The notes beneath the pieces are model-generated. The model worked only from the letters and a program-made list of their open reading frames with translations. It had not been told where the DNA came from and did not search any database. Positions 11,854-25,298 of a stretch of 64,000 bases of DNA are shown piece after piece. The stretch is from Dictyophora rubrovolvata. Its lineage: Eukaryota; Basidiomycota; Agaricomycetes; Phallales; Phallaceae. Positions within the stretch are counted from its first letter, which is position 1; each line of letters starts with the position of its first letter. The translations under genes were made by a program, and so were the position numbers. The stretch covers positions 1,116,001 to 1,180,000 of the forward strand of contig CP114121.1 of NCBI GenBank assembly GCA_029959195.1. The letters are read 5' to 3'.

Positions 11854-13829
11854 GGTCATTGTCCACTTGCTAAGCCATAAAAACATTTGCCTAATCTACG
11901 AACAGGCTGCTTTACAATAATTCAAGGATCGTTATCAGCCAAACTGAACAGTCTGTTTTGATCGTTCAATCCAACCAAGTCCCCCTGAATGTTTGTTGTC
12001 AAGGGTTTAATTGTGCTATTCCTCTGTAGCAGATATCTCCCTAAGGTCTCATCTCTCGCTCTTAGTTTTTCTATGAGTTGTTTGTGCTTGATCTCAACGA
12101 GTATTATGACAGCGATAAAGGCTGTCAATGGAGCATTCAGAATAAACGAAGTACGAAAACATTCCAAAGGAATTCATCCGCTTGGTATTCAGTGATTTTA
12201 CTCTCTATTTGTAATTTATGTCGGGTCCTTCATTACAGGGTTTATAAGTTTTAGTTCAAAGCGGAATGAATGCTCAGTATTTTTAAGTTGGAAAGATCGG
12301 AATGAAAATGTTTGACCAAGGAAGCAGCCGACAAGGATAGGGCACCTCCAATGTTTTGAAAACGCACGCTTTAGAAAAGAAGTACGTTTCGAACGGGAGT
12401 ACTAGTACCCGGCACGTTTGTACGGGAAACGCTTTGCTCGCGCGGCGACGGTAACAGTGACTATAACTCACGAAAGGCAGTCAAAACCAATTGCGCTAAC
12501 CAGCACCAACGTCAAAGCCAAATATTGTAATAACCTTAGACTTAAATAGATTGATTGGGGGTTGACAGGCAACCACATCTAATTTCTCCAAAAAAACCTA
12601 AGCTGATAACGAACTTGACGTTCACATTATATTTATGTATGTGCATACATATTATACTCGACCATTGACAGTTCAACTGATGATCCCTATATACATGATT
12701 CTAGGGAAATCAGTCTTGACTTACTACTGCGGCGAAACAGTAATCATTTGTGTAAGAATCAATACTGCCGGTTGAAAGGTGAATAACCTAGGGCAAGGTA
12801 CCAGTGGCCTAGAAAGATTACCAGTGAGTTGTTTGAACATTCTGATACCTACAATCGTTCGAATTCTGAGACAAAGCCCGAGTTGCTGGTTTCGTCGTGG
12901 ACGATAAACTCACGCTTACCACTGTTACGGGGAGTACATTTTAAACTAGAATGAAACAAAAGACCCAATTCCCCTCGACCCCCGTCAAGTTGGTTCCTCA
13001 AAGTGGTTCAACATTGAAAACACTTGGAAAGCGCACGGCCCTAGGACGCATCGCCTATTTTGATTTTTCACGAGCGCGATTGGATTGTGATCAGTTTCAC
13101 ACAACGACATCATCATATAGATGTCCTTCAAGGCACTGCTGCCACCTCAGGCTCCTTGGTCTGGATGATCGATTTATAGTCTGTTAGTACATGTTTATTA
13201 TTTTCAATCTGAGATATTAGATGCATGGCATTCAATACCCTTGCTTCCACGCTTTAACCTTTTTGGAAAAACTTAGTGGCTTTAATCGGCGATGGGTTTA
13301 TGAATTGTACTTAGTCTGATCCACCGCACATCTCATCTTTTTGGGAGTTTAGTCATATGCTCTTCATAAATCATCTATATATTACACTTTCTGAGAGTTA
13401 TTTTTAAATGATCTACGGAGCAACCGTCATGAATGGAGTGGCAGCCCCCCTTATTTACTATGAAAGGCTTTCGAACTTTTCCAGTCTTACGGAATTTATC
13501 ACGGAAATCTCACGACTGCATGAATGTTGCTCCCTATATCTTTAACAAGAATCAAAGAAGTTCGATTTTCCTGATGTGATACGACGAGGGTATTGTGATT
13601 TTTTGATTCAATATTTGTCAACAGACTTCATCGTCGGAAACGCATGTCTCCGAACCCTACATGAGTCCCAAATTTTAGACAGAAAAATGAATTCAACTCA
13701 TCTACGAAAATTTTAAGCTGGGAATTCTGAGGTTTAGGTGGAAATCCTTGTATCAACTAGGCATTAAACTATGTATAATGTGCAAAAGCAAGTCAAACAC
13801 GTCACCATACACAATTCAAATCCGGCTAG
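11854..13829. other. Intergenic stretch, no supported gene
   Basis: Nearly 2 kb without a recognisable gene. A minus-strand frame at 11922..12167 encodes a short hydrophobic segment (LTAFIAVIILVEI) followed by a charged helix. It lacks an in-frame ATG and no upstream exon could be placed, so I do not call it. The rest is AT-rich, with short palindromic ATGTATGTGCATACAT-type sequence near 12635. Confidence 0.5.
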
Positions 13830-16458
13830 AAGGTCTTCATCCCTTTTCGTACCTCCTATGCATTATCTAGTTCAGTCGGCAATGGGGAGCCTCTGTACAC
13901 ATTTTGAATAAACATTTTTGTTACAAATGGTGCTTGTTGAGGTGAATCTAAACTAGACAAAATCTGGAAAATGATTGATCCAACAAAACAAAGCGAACGA
14001 ACGACACACAATTCACATTGAGCTAGAAGTCTGAAGATAGCGCAGACGGAGTTTCGTTGGATGGCTCCCTGACATAATCCCAAGTCTCCGGCAAATCTTC
14101 AAGGTGCTTGATTCCGATTTGAAGGTACTTTTCAAGGTGCCGCTATAGGGACTCTGGATAGTCAGCGGAGATGAGGTCTGGGTCCAGAGCCAAGTTCAGG
14201 TCCTCCAGATCAAAGAGCAACCACTCCAGCAGTAGACCAACAAATGGTTCAAAGGCGCGAGAGAGGGTGTCTCTAGGTACTTTTGATTGTTGATCTACTT
14301 GTGATTGTTGTCTCTTTAGCACTTGGTCTTGTAATTTGAGGTCCTGAACAAACACACTCCTCACTGCAAGCTGCTCCAGCACACGAGATTGCAGATAAGA
14401 CCAATAATGCTCCTCGATGGGAGAGAATGTGGCGTCATGGAATTCCATAGCGCGCAACACAGCCGAAAATAGGACCCACACAAATGACTCTAAGTCGTCG
14501 ACAGCTGAATGAGGAACCTACCTATTCGTGAGCATGGCAGTTATCAGCCGACGAGACATGTATGGGGGCGTCCCCTATATATTGAGGTATCTGAGTACTG
14601 AGTGAATACCGAGTTCAAAATACGATGCACCGAGCGCTGCTTCGCGACCTCTCATTCCATCGCACCGCTAGATCGCCATCCGAAATGAACCCAGTACATT
14701 TGTCAAAGTATTTTTCAAGAATATCCTCCGTCAAAATATTTTTGAATCTAAATCAAAAGTTTATATATCTCAGAGTATTAGAGTATTGTGATGAACACAT
14801 ACCCTTCGATCCTGTCCCGTTTTTCGGGCGTTTCCATCAAAAGCACATTCCCACCGCTGACATCCCGATGAAGCCAGCCTTTTTCAAATATGACCCAATA
14901 GCCTGAAAGACAATATTGAGAGCTTAACGATTTGATAACAATAAGCGAGCGAAACCAACCTATCATAGCATGCAGAATGGCTTGAAGTAATTCCTTAAAA
15001 TCTTTTGCTTTGTAGAGTGGCTTCTCTTGTGTTTGAATGAGTAACCGAACATGCACGCGATGCTCGGGTCCTTTATTCTTATCCTCTTTTTGCTGGCTTG
15101 AGCCCTGAGAGGCAGTGATAGTTATGTTAGAGCTAGATTTCCACAGCCTCAACGGAATTGCGTTGTCTGGAAAAAACCAGGCTGTATCAGACTTGATAGC
15201 CGAAGCGGTATTGTCCCGCTGTATTGTGACTGGAAAAGAGCGTAAAACCGTTGGCACGCCAAATTTACTGCTTAGGTTTTCAAACACTTTCTCCTCTTGT
15301 TGTTCGCGGGACAGAATCGGCCAAGAGTCTTTCAAGATTAACGTGTTATAGCGACAAGGCGAATCAAAGACAGGCAAGTCGCATGGGCGGACTCTATCCG
15401 GTGAGGTTTTGGGTGACGCCGATGAGGTCTCGGGTGCCGGGCGAGCGTTAGCCTTCTCTGCCAGACGAGCCGATCTTCGAATTTCAGAGGACTGCGTTTG
15501 ACTCTCTGGGATGGCCGCTGGTGCCTTGCTGGGGGTACCGGTGTACTCATGCAGACCGTACACTACAATGCCGCTCTGAGAATCATCTGTCGTACTATAT
15601 TATCATATTGTTGTCAACCAAGATGAAAAAAATGAATCATACCCGTCTGAGCAGTACCAGCCTTGCCATTGGTGATAACGTCAACCCGTGTCTGCCGACC
15701 TACAATGGAGATGCGACGGAAGATATTATGATAAAATGAAAATGTCCCTTCCTCTCCAAGGTAGCACGTGGTATTATTGCAAGTCATATCAAACCCAGCG
15801 CTCCATCTATATTTGCAACTCCATCATATTCGTGCCATGTCCCGTATAAACTGCCTTTGGCCGTCATCAGTTTGAATATTGGTCTTAGAGGATAAACATA
15901 GCCAAGCGGGCGCGAACAATCCAAAGGAGACGCTGGCTGCTTTCTGCTCATAGAAGATGATGAGAACAAAACGGCTTCTTTGAGCATCAAAGATACTGCG
16001 TGCATAAGTTGCACCCTGCTCCACCATACTTGTATATTGACCCTTGACTTCAGCGCAGAGCTCAATGTCCATCCAAGACGCGCTCTCTTTGTGCGCAGGT
16101 GGTACTCGTGCCACGATGTCTAGCTTTAGGGAAGCGTCTTTGCCAGTACCTTCGTATACCTCGAATAGAACGTCCTTATATATGCTTCCTTCCATCAATT
16201 TGTGACCTTCCAATGATTCCTTAACGATATTGAGACGTTTGACGAAAGAAGCATAGTGATCGCATTCGTCCCCTGACTTTGGAAGCGGGGATTCGCTGAA
16301 CTTGTTAATACAGTTTTCAATTGCTTTTTCAAGATTTTGTTCAGGAGACGTATTGAAGATTTTGTCGAGCAACTGATCACTTTGGTAGATACGGCCGGAA
16401 AGCTCACTAGCGCTCATCTTTCATTGCCTGCTTCAAGTTCTGCTGTCCTGCTGGTGAG
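13830..16458 (-). pseudogene. FunK1 fungal-type kinase copy A, broken
   Basis: Homologous to copy B over nearly its whole length, including the 3' flank down to about 13830. Shared blocks include EGHKLMEGSIYKDVLFEVY, MDIELCAEVKGQYTSM, ATYARSIFDAQRSR, GLHEYTG, GWLHRDVSGGNVLLME and LSRAFEPFVGLLLEWL. Homology to copy B begins only at the segment encoding GQQNLKQAMKDE (about 16458), so the first roughly 35 residues are missing. In-frame stops relative to copy B are seen after FIRDMARI (a 3-base insertion) and in the C-terminal tail after DYPESL. It lies head-to-head with the queuine transferase; its lost 5' end abuts that gene's promoter. Confidence 0.85.
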
Positions 16459-16575
16459 GCCTCGATACTCTAGCGCCCGCGGCCTTCATGACAGTGACAG
16501 TCCTGGTCATTTCTCAATGCACATTGCACATCGATTTCTGGAATTCACAGGAATTCACACGTAATCGAGCTTTGA

Positions 16576-18502
16576 ATGGCCATGCAATTCGAAATAATCG
16601 CGCAATGCTCAACAACGAGAGCGAGGGTCTCTCGGATGACGATGTCTCGTGAGCGTTTTCATGTTTGTTATTTTATGATGATGGTGATAATCTGATTGGA
16701 TTGAAGACGGTGTGTCAGTAAGATGACAGAACTTGCTATTTTTCAATACGTCTCATCGATTTCCGCGTTGTGTAGAACGTTGCTTCCAGCATTTATGCCC
16801 GTGGCCACGCAGGCTGCTATAAAAGGCTTGACATACCAACAAATGGAGGAACTAGGAGTTACGTTACTTCTCAACAATACTTATCATCTCAATCTGCGGC
16901 CCGGCACGAAGATACTGCAGGAAGCCTGTGGTGCGCACAAATTTCAAGGTTGGAGAAAAAACCTCCTCACAGTACGTTTGAAATCTAGTCGAATCGAAAT
17001 ACAAAGATTTACTGACATCATGTGCTCGCGTAAGGACAGTGGAGGTTTTCAGCTAGTCAGCTTGAGCAAATTTACACAGATCACTGAAGAAGGAGCTCTC
17101 TTCGCTAGTCCATTTACTGGAGAGCCCACTTTACTGACTCCTGAAGAATCAATGTCAATACAACATACGATTGGTGCTGATATCATAATGCAATTGGACG
17201 ATGTAGGTATGCAATTCTCCATTAAGCTTTCAATGAAAATAAGAAATATGTAAAATCTGTAGTTCCCAGCCTTACAACGGGCCCCAGAGTAGAAGAAGCC
17301 ATGTGGAGATCTGTCCGTTGGCTTGATAGATGCATCGCGCAACATAAAAAGACCGGCCAACCGCATCAGAGCTTGTTCGCAATTATTCAAGGTGGACTCG
17401 ATGAGGATCTCCGAAATACATGCATCGACGATATGGTGAAACGAAAGGACTCCGTAGCAGGCTATGCCATAGGAGGTATGATTTGCGACCCTAAATGAAA
17501 GATGCGTAATTAAGTTTTCAGGGTTGAGCGGTGGTGAAGCCAAAGGTATTTAAATATCTATCTTTCAAAGAAAAGGATTAAACGTTCGTATCATTTTGCA
17601 AAGAAACCTTCTGGAAAATGTTTGTTCCGTGACTTGCTCGACAACTTAAAAAGATAACCAAGCCTCCTGCCTTGCTATAGGATTTCACTATGTGCCTCCA
17701 AGTTACCCTCAGATAGTACGTTTTATATTTTAATTGGACAACTTTCTTTTGACTTTTTTCTCCTAGGGCCCCGATATTCTATGGGGATAGGGTTTGCCGA
17801 AGGTGCTTCTAGTTTTACCTTTTCGACCGCTCTAGTGCTGAGAGCTCTGCTTAGATTTGTTAGTATGCATTGCATTAGGGGTCGATATGGTATGCACAAG
17901 GCACATGACACCGGTACCGGTCTCAATGAAATGTTACTTATGTACATACATTAGGCTGATTGTGTATTTCCAACACGGACGGCTCGTTTCGGAGTTGCTC
18001 TGACAAGAAAAGGTGCTATGAATCTGCGTGCGTGATACAGTTCAATAATGAGACATTGAAAGTGAAATTCCACATCTAGGCCTCAAAAAATATCGTCATG
18101 ACATGGAGCCTATTGATGAGAATTGCCCTTGTCCGACATGTCAAAGACGGACATCTAAGGCTTTCCTTCATCACAATATAGGAATAGAAACCGCAGCGGC
18201 ACATTGTCAGTGGGCTAATGATTCACGAATTTCATTATTTTAATTCGCATGTTCTACTTTTAGCTGTTACTCAACACAACATCGTCTTCCAGGCCAGGTT
18301 AATGGGTGACGCACAAAACGCCATCCTAAAAGACCAGTATCCAAATTTTCTAGAAACATTTTTTGAAGAGTATTATTCCCAGTCCAAAAGCTACCCACGA
18401 TGGATTATTGACGCTCTACGGAGCGTCTCTGTTGATCTACTTCAAGGGAGTTCATACTCGGTCATAGACGAGGCCGGAGTAAAGTGGGACTATGCTAAAT
18501 AG
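16576..18502 (+). CDS. QTRT1: Queuine tRNA-ribosyltransferase catalytic subunit (QTRT1/TGT)
   Basis: Exchanges guanine 34 for queuine in tRNAs with GUN anticodons (Tyr, His, Asn, Asp), normally as a heterodimer with QTRT2. Thirteen exons restore the family order: [157 protein letters not shown] and [11 protein letters not shown]. Catalytic Asp residues are present in DSGGF and DCVFP, and the zinc ligands begin CPCPTC. Exons 2 (7 bases, 16707..16713), 6 (24) and 7 (16) are very short. The residue before the nucleophile block is Ala where Phe is usual. This is the only intact copy; remnants lie at 32 and 35 kb. Confidence 0.93.
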
Positions 18503-18794
18503 ACCTATCTCATTCGTTGGTTTCACTTAAGAGTTTTTGGGTTACATGGTTGTGTTTTGGGTGTTTCAATCATCGTATTAGTTGTTACATGTTACATGTA
18601 GAAAGGGGTTTACTATGACGTCTTTGAAGTTGGTTACTGAGGCTTTTGGAGTATCTATGTCTCTTGCCCACTTGCTTCGCCAAAGAAAAAATTAGTCCAG
18701 CGGGGTATGGTCCATTAGTGATACTAATTAGCTGACACGTTGCGATGCGATAACCGGTATAAGAGTCTAAGAACACCCTAAGAACACCCGAAAA

Positions 18795-21700
18795 TCATCG
18801 CTTGCCCTTCCGGCGACTGGGTCTAGCGTTCTTTTCCTTTCGTTTTGCCATCAAGTTCCTCGTTCTTCGGATTTGTTCAACCGTCTTTAACTCGTTCTTG
18901 ACTTTTCCAATAGGTTTTGTACCATAACGACCACCAGGCCCCCGTCCCTTCCTGAAACCATTATTATCCTGGCCAGTAGTTTCTCCTGCATCAGGTTCTT
19001 TTCCACGTCTCTGGGGCGCGTCACTGTATTTATCCCGTTGTCTGGGTTCGGTCATCTTGTTATGTCGGAATTTTCTTCCCCCATTGAACGTATTTTGTCT
19101 GGCAGATTCAGGCTCTGCCTCGCCTACTCCAGGTAAACTCCTACGATGAGCATTCTTCCATTCATCAAAACGCCCACTGCGATATGATATCGGGAGCCGT
19201 GTTCCGCTTTCAGTGCGAACCAATTTGACATTATCGGCACCACCACCATCACCTTTGACGAACTTTTTCTTTTTTCTGTCCCATTTTAACTGTGACTGTC
19301 GACGCTGTCGTACGGCGACACCATCATCATTTGTTAAATCGAACGTCACTTGATTTGCTTGTTCAATAAATGAAGCACCGTCTTTCAGCGAATACCTTTT
19401 GGCAAATCGTTAGTCAGACTGATATCTTTTGACGTCAAGAACGTAGGTACCCTTTCTCCGTGATGGCATCTTTTTGCTCATATTCAATGTAATAGGCTTC
19501 ATCTTTGTAACTCCTGCGGGCTTTCTTTTTTGAAGTTTCAAAAACAGCCTAAAAGAATATCTGTTCAAAAGCATGGTCCAAACACAACATAAATATGCTA
19601 CTAATACCTCGAGGTCTGACTCGTCGGCCATCTCCAGTTCTACCTTTTCAGAACTTTCGTTTTCCTCCGTGTGCACAGAAGGTAAAGTAACAACACGAGC
19701 TCTCTCCATAGCCTTGTTCAAAGTTTTTCGTCTACTCTGCATTATTGAAGCAGCTTCATTCGACCCGCGAGTTCCTACTTCAAAAACAGTTTCATTAGGC
19801 CTAAATGAGTTGATAACCTTCATGAGATCTTCTCGAGAAGAATTGTGTTCAGAAGAAGGATTGTTTGGTTGAAAGACGGGATGAATGCCGACTTCTTTTC
19901 CGTTACCAACGCTCCAACGGCCACCATTAATCATCTCCTTAGTTCGCTTGTAGCTCGCTTGACTGGCCTTGCCTTGACTTCGCTGGTACATGAGTTCTCC
20001 TTTCATCATAACATCGCGCAGCCCTTTCAGAGAAGAAGTGTTTTCACGGAGTGTGTGAATATATTCCAACTCCTCATCCAGTTTATCACGAACGAACGTC
20101 CCAAGAACGAGCGATTCAACATATGCCGCTTCACTTGCTGCATGTACTTGTAACGGTCTCGCTAGGAACAATTGCAAGTCTAGCATATGAGGCAAGTCCG
20201 TATTCGTAAGAAAAGACCACGCCCATCCTTTCCGGCCGGCACGCGCGGTACGTCCGACACGATGAATAAATATACGAGAACCTGGTGGGAAGTCGTAATT
20301 TACGACATTTTCTAAAACGGGGATGTCTATTCCACGAGCTGCGACATCCGTGACTACAAGAACTGAAGTCAGGCCGTGTCGGAAGTTGTCCATCTGTTGG
20401 CTTCGGGCGGCTTGATCTAGCGTTCCATATATGAACGAGGTGGCATAACCCGCGGCAGTTAAAAGGTTGGTTATATACTCCACGTGATGCTTGGTCGCGA
20501 CGAAAACTAGTGTCTGATGCGGTGCCGTATCCACATTCGCCTTAGCCTTCTTATAAGTCTTTTCGTTCTTTTCTTCTGTAACAACCTTCGATGTCCCTAA
20601 AGGCACTTTGATGACATCTCGAAGGAGTATCAGCAGACAAGCGTCCTTTTCCGCTTGTTTGACCGAAAAAAACGCCATTCTGAGGTCCGAACTGATTTTG
20701 CTCTCGGCATCTAAACGAACAAGTTTTGGATTTTGTAGACCGGCTTTTGCGAATTCAACAAGCGTCTTCGGCAAAGTCGCAGAAAAAAGTAACGTTTGGC
20801 GATTTGTCGGGAGTCGACTGATAATTTCGTTCAAGGCAGTAGCAAAGCCCATCTCAAAGAGCCGGTCGGCTTCGTCAAAAACGACATAATGAGCGGAGCG
20901 AAGATCGAGGTTCATTTCGACGATTAGATGTAGTAGACGGCCGGGGGTTGCAATGATTCTACATGCATGACAATTATTTTTCCAGATGAAGTACAAGACA
21001 AAGGGATAAATTCTTACACATCGGGGTTGTTTGTGATCATTTCGAATTGCTGGTCCATGCCCTCTCCACCGACGACGAGACCCCATCTCAAGCTTTGACC
21101 CTTGGGATCAGTATCGTTTGACACTTCAACATCACCCGCATGAGCTCGAGCGCCGTTATTATTGTATCCCCTTGCGAGTTCTTTTCCGACTTTCAAGACT
21201 TGCACGGCAAGTTCTCTCGTAGGCACCAATATTAACGCGCGAGCACCAAATGACGTCGAGTGTCTCCCGCCTAGACGTTGAATTAGAGGTATCATGTACG
21301 CTAGTGTTTTGCCTGAGCCGGTACGAGCCATTCCGACGACGTCTCTGGGGGGGCTGGCCAAGAGACTTGGAATAGTCAATCGCTGAATGGGAGTTGGTGT
21401 TTTGTATCCCCGGAGTGTGAGAGAACGAAGGAGCGAAGGGTGCAGTCCTACATACTGTCAAGTAAGTCCCATCCCAAACACATAAAAACTGGAGGAGAAA
21501 AAAAAAAAGAATACAAACACGTACCCATACTCTGAAAACTTCCACCACCTACTTCCCCCTTTGTAATTTTATTCTTTCCTTTTGTTTTTTTCAAAACTTC
21601 AGTTCCGCTTTTCATATTGAACTTGGACATAGTTTCTTTTATAAAATCATCCTCGTCCGACTCTTCTTCTTCTTCGCTGCCCGTCTTTGCGCCGGGACCT

Positions 21701-21825
21701 GCCCTCCCACCGAGAAGATTTGCTGATATATCAACATCATTATCCAGCATTGGAACTTCTTCTATTTCCGAAGCAGATTCATCTTTTTCCACTGGTGCGG
21801 ACCGTTTTCGCTTTGAAGAAGGCAT
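18795..21825 (-). CDS. DBP10: DEAD-box RNA helicase DBP10 (DDX54)
   Basis: Nucleolar ATP-dependent RNA helicase for 60S ribosome assembly. Motifs visible: TPTPIQRLTIPSLL (Q motif), ARTGSGKTLAY, PTRELAVQV, IIATPGRLLH, FDEADRLFEMGF, LLFSATLPK, TLVFVATKHH, VVTDVAARGIDIP and HRVGRTARAGR. The C-terminal DBP10CT-like region has LKWDRKKKKFVKGDG, then a long basic tail ending RPSRRKGKR. The first in-frame ATG is at 21825 (MPSSKRKRSAP); the frame is open further upstream but has no ATG. Introns interrupt the N-terminus, the segment before IIATPGR and the C-terminal part. The gene is convergent with the queuine transferase, 292 bases apart. Confidence 0.94.
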
Positions 21826-22107
21826 GAAGTCGTTAGCACTAATGTGTTGTGAATTCGAGACGGTCACGCCGTTGGGGTCACACTTGTTGAGAACTCGACA
21901 TTGAATTTTTTGTTTTTTTGTTTGAGCCTTTGTGGCTGTCGACAATATATTTAATACAACTTGGTAGCCGCGATTTTATTTTATTCGTAGGCCCGTCATA
22001 CAAGTCGTGCCAAGAAAAAGAAAAGAAACAACACCCGACTATACAAACAAAAAAGTCGTTTACTACTCAAATCATCATCAAAGGAAATAAAATATATCTC
22101 ATTCTGC

Positions 22108-24497
22108 TCATGCGTAGGACTTCTCTTTTTCAGGAGAATATTCACTATCATCGTCAGCAACAATCGTAACTCCTTCAGCATCTTCTCCAACAGTGCCTTC
22201 CCAGCCATTCGCCGTAAGATATTCAAAGAATTTGGCATCTTCGTCTGCAAGATCGACACCGGTCATATCTGGTACGAAGAAGTAGGTGACGAGAATGCCG
22301 GTGATACCGCATATAGCGGCAATGATAAAGGTCCAACTGAAGCATGATTTAGGGAAAGAATAGGAGAATGACGAGAGTAACTCGGAGCTCACCGCTTGCC
22401 GAGGTTGTTTTGTATAGGTGTGAATGCTTGTGTACCGACAGCAGCACCGGTCTTTCCCATGGCTTGAAAGAGTGGGAAATAAGCATTTCATGATGATAAT
22501 TTGAGCTATGATACTCACCGGCACTAAGACCGTACAGGGTTCCACGAACTGGTGTCGCGAAGGATCTAGTCGCGAAAACTTAGTGCAAAGTCCAAAATAC
22601 CAAACGCCTCAAAAATCTTACTCAGCACTAACAAGACCGAGCATATCACCAGGACCCTAGAACAACACAGTGAGCAAAGTTAAACGATAAACGGGCTGAA
22701 CGAGAATCATAGTCACTAAGTTTCCGAATGATTGCATCAGTCCGTAACTAGTTTTCAGTCAGTACGAGACCGGAATATAAAGAAAGAAAGGGCATTTTCG
22801 AACTTACAATACCACAAATAAGGGAATAATTGTAGTGATTTTATTATAGGAGAGGCTAAGCGACGTTAGTAATTTAGAACGAAAAGTTGCTTTAATTGAA
22901 TAATTAACCCAATAATAAGACCGAAGACGAGATATCCACTGAATCCGAGCATCATCTATGTATTCTGTCAATCATTCTGAAATTTTGATATTTAATTATG
23001 GATGAGCACACATACGGTATTACGGCGACCTAAGCGGTTGCAGAGCCATGCGCCGACGAAGACGCCTTCACAGGGTCAACAATCGAGTAAAATGCGTTAC
23101 GGATATTCATTATCCTACCTGGCAAAGCAATAGCACCCAATAATAATTGATATTCGGCCGTACGTTTTATATCTCCGTTTTTAATAATACTCGAGATAAT
23201 TGTTCCCGAAAACACCTAAGTAATATGTAGCGGGAATATTAATTAATTAAACTGAATGTGTACCGCGTGTATGGGAAAAAAATACCTACTCCGTTCGGAA
23301 AAGTGACCTGTTATTATTCTCTCAGTCAGCTTTCTCATGTCAAGTAGCAAGGGGCGCGTGAGTGAAAAAATCGCATACAAAGTCGTAAAGGAACCAGGCA
23401 CCGCAAGTTCCGATTAGAGGTCTCCAGTATCTTTTAATCATAAGCCAATAAGGAACCTGACCTGCAAATACAAAGCAATTATAATTAGAAGGCAGAATCC
23501 ACAAGGACCAAGAACATGAGTCAACCCACGTTTGATGGCTCCTTTCCGATATAACTTTGAGCTGAGCATCTTTAAACGGAAGTAGAGAACAGTGATAGGG
23601 AGAAGGATCCCAATACCGAAACATACACGCCAGACGGTGTTGAGGTGATTTTCACCAGCGGCAGAAAGAACGATCAAGAAGACTGCAACGGCCAAGGGAC
23701 CGCCAAAACTCAAGACAAAGTTGGTGACCATGATGAATACTAATAAAAGTAAATGTTAGCCGCTGGCAAATAGATCCCCCTTCCCTTGGGGGGCCAAAGT
23801 CAACGGACGCGAACGCACCTGGACCGCGAGATTCGATCATTTTTTCATTTGCAGCTTCGGAGGCACTGGTGGAAGAAGCGGGATATTCACCACCGACGCC
23901 GACACCAGTAATACCACGAGCAAAAGTGAGGCACCAGAACAGACCGTTGATGCTACCGTTGGCGCCATTAGCGGCGGTTCCGATGGTCGCACCGATGATG
24001 ATGAGGAGGGTTGTTGCGACCAAAGCAGACTTTCGACCGACTTGGTCGCATATTAGACCGATGATGAGCTGACCGATGATTGCACCGACAAGGAGTGCGT
24101 TGGAGACTCGGGTGGAAACGTCGGAAGTGTATTCGAGGGGATACAACTTTTTGAAGACGACCTAAGGTGGGGGTGGGTGGTATGAGAGGAAATTGGTTAA
24201 TACGAAGGATATAGAATAACTGTACATTTCCCATAGTCAGAAGATTATTCTGGTCTGAAAAAAGTGGTTCATTTGTAAAGGAATAGATGGATAGCCAGCA
24301 GATGACTTACATCCATCACTGATGAGACCGAAAGCAGCGGCTGCAATAGTGAAATAAGCACTCAGTCTCTCTCTGGAGGTGAGAGAGTGAGCTTCCTGCT
24401 TGAGACGTGTACCAAGAACTTTGGCGGAAATCTGCTCTCTCGGTGCGGGGGATGCATTGGGCTTTTCGGCGTTGTCGCTGGCAGTTGACCGGGACAT
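22108..24497 (-). CDS. Inorganic phosphate transporter, PHO84 family (MFS)
   Basis: Plasma-membrane proton/phosphate symporter of the major facilitator superfamily. Diagnostic segments in order: AAFGLISDG, YPLEYTSDVSTRVSNALLVG, ICDQVGRKSALV, GVGVGGEYPASSTSASE, YWLMIKRYWRPLIGTCGAW, YDFVTFPNGVFSGTIISS and GDMLGLVSAESFATPVRGTLYG. A soluble acidic C-terminus follows (DDDSEYSPEKEKSYA). Many short exons occur; VTFPNG is a separate 18-base exon (23290..23307). GGEYP with YDF marks the Pho84/PiPT branch rather than sugar carriers. Two CACGTG boxes lie 156-180 bases upstream of the ATG, consistent with control by a Pho4-type factor. Confidence 0.93.
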
Positions 24498-25298
24498 AAC
24501 GACAAAAAGACAGTGGAAGCAGCGTCGGTCAGAAAGAGACAACAGAATGACATCTTTTTAAGTATTTTTCTTTTCGTGTAAATTCCTAAATTGAACCGTG
24601 GTTGGCTACTTGAAGCACAATGTGGGGCCAGGAGAGGGCGATCATTAATCAGCACGTGTTTTTCTTAACGCACGTGCGATCTACGCCGTCGAAAAACCCA
24701 AGTTAATCATAAGAGAAGTTAAGCACAATGGGCTAATGGCTATTAACTTGTCAGAAAGGTAAGGATAATTTCTTCCGAACGTATACAGTGTACACGCTCA
24801 CGCTCACTGGGCTCATACATACAATTGTTACGTAGTCAGTGTGCCTTTTTTTTTGGCCCTCGAGTTTGCACGTTCAACGGTGTGCTCGAGCCTGAGTGTG
24901 CTCCACCGTGGGTCAATATAGGTCACAACTTCGTAGCTTCAGGCCTCAACAATATCTCCGCTATCACCACCTCCATAATGAAAATATTCCCACAATTGAC
25001 ACATTCGATGCCCGCGCCAGAACTGCAGAATCTCCAAGCTCCAAGTTCCTGGACATTCTGATTGACTATGCATGTGCCTCTGAAACACTCCAACTTTCTG
25101 ACATGCTTCTGCTGCTTCCGAGTCCGAAGTCGCGATCCACGGCTCTATCGTGATGCTTCTGTTGAATACGGCAACGGACACCATTGACAGCTAGTGATCT
25201 CTGGTAGTCTCAGTACTCTTCCTACGTTCCACTTTATTCCCTATTTCCCCCAGCTTATTCGACTCCAACTACCCTCACCCCGCCATTCGTAGTAAAAG
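24498..25298. other. Divergent intergenic region
   Basis: Promoter space between the phosphate transporter (minus) and gene X (plus). It holds the CACGTG pair and, from about 24790, a run of short sense frames that do not resemble a protein. A C/T-rich stretch just before 25299 is typical of a fungal core promoter. No gene supported. Confidence 0.5.
24653..24676. promoter_or_regulatory. Paired CACGTG boxes upstream of phosphate transporter
   Basis: Two perfect CACGTG E-boxes at 24653-24658 and 24671-24676 sit 18 bases apart, about 160-180 bases upstream of the phosphate transporter ATG. CACGTG(T/G) is the core bound by the phosphate regulator Pho4/NUC-1 in ascomycetes. Binding here is inferred. 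Confidence 0.6.

Noticed and set aside
17620-17720. Apparent frameshift in the queuine transferase after TFWK
   Set aside because: Proper intron placement (17620-17680 and 17716-17766) restores [20 protein letters not shown] in frame.
21826-21945. Upstream in-frame extension of DBP10
   Set aside because: The frame is open but contains no ATG, so the start was set at 21825.
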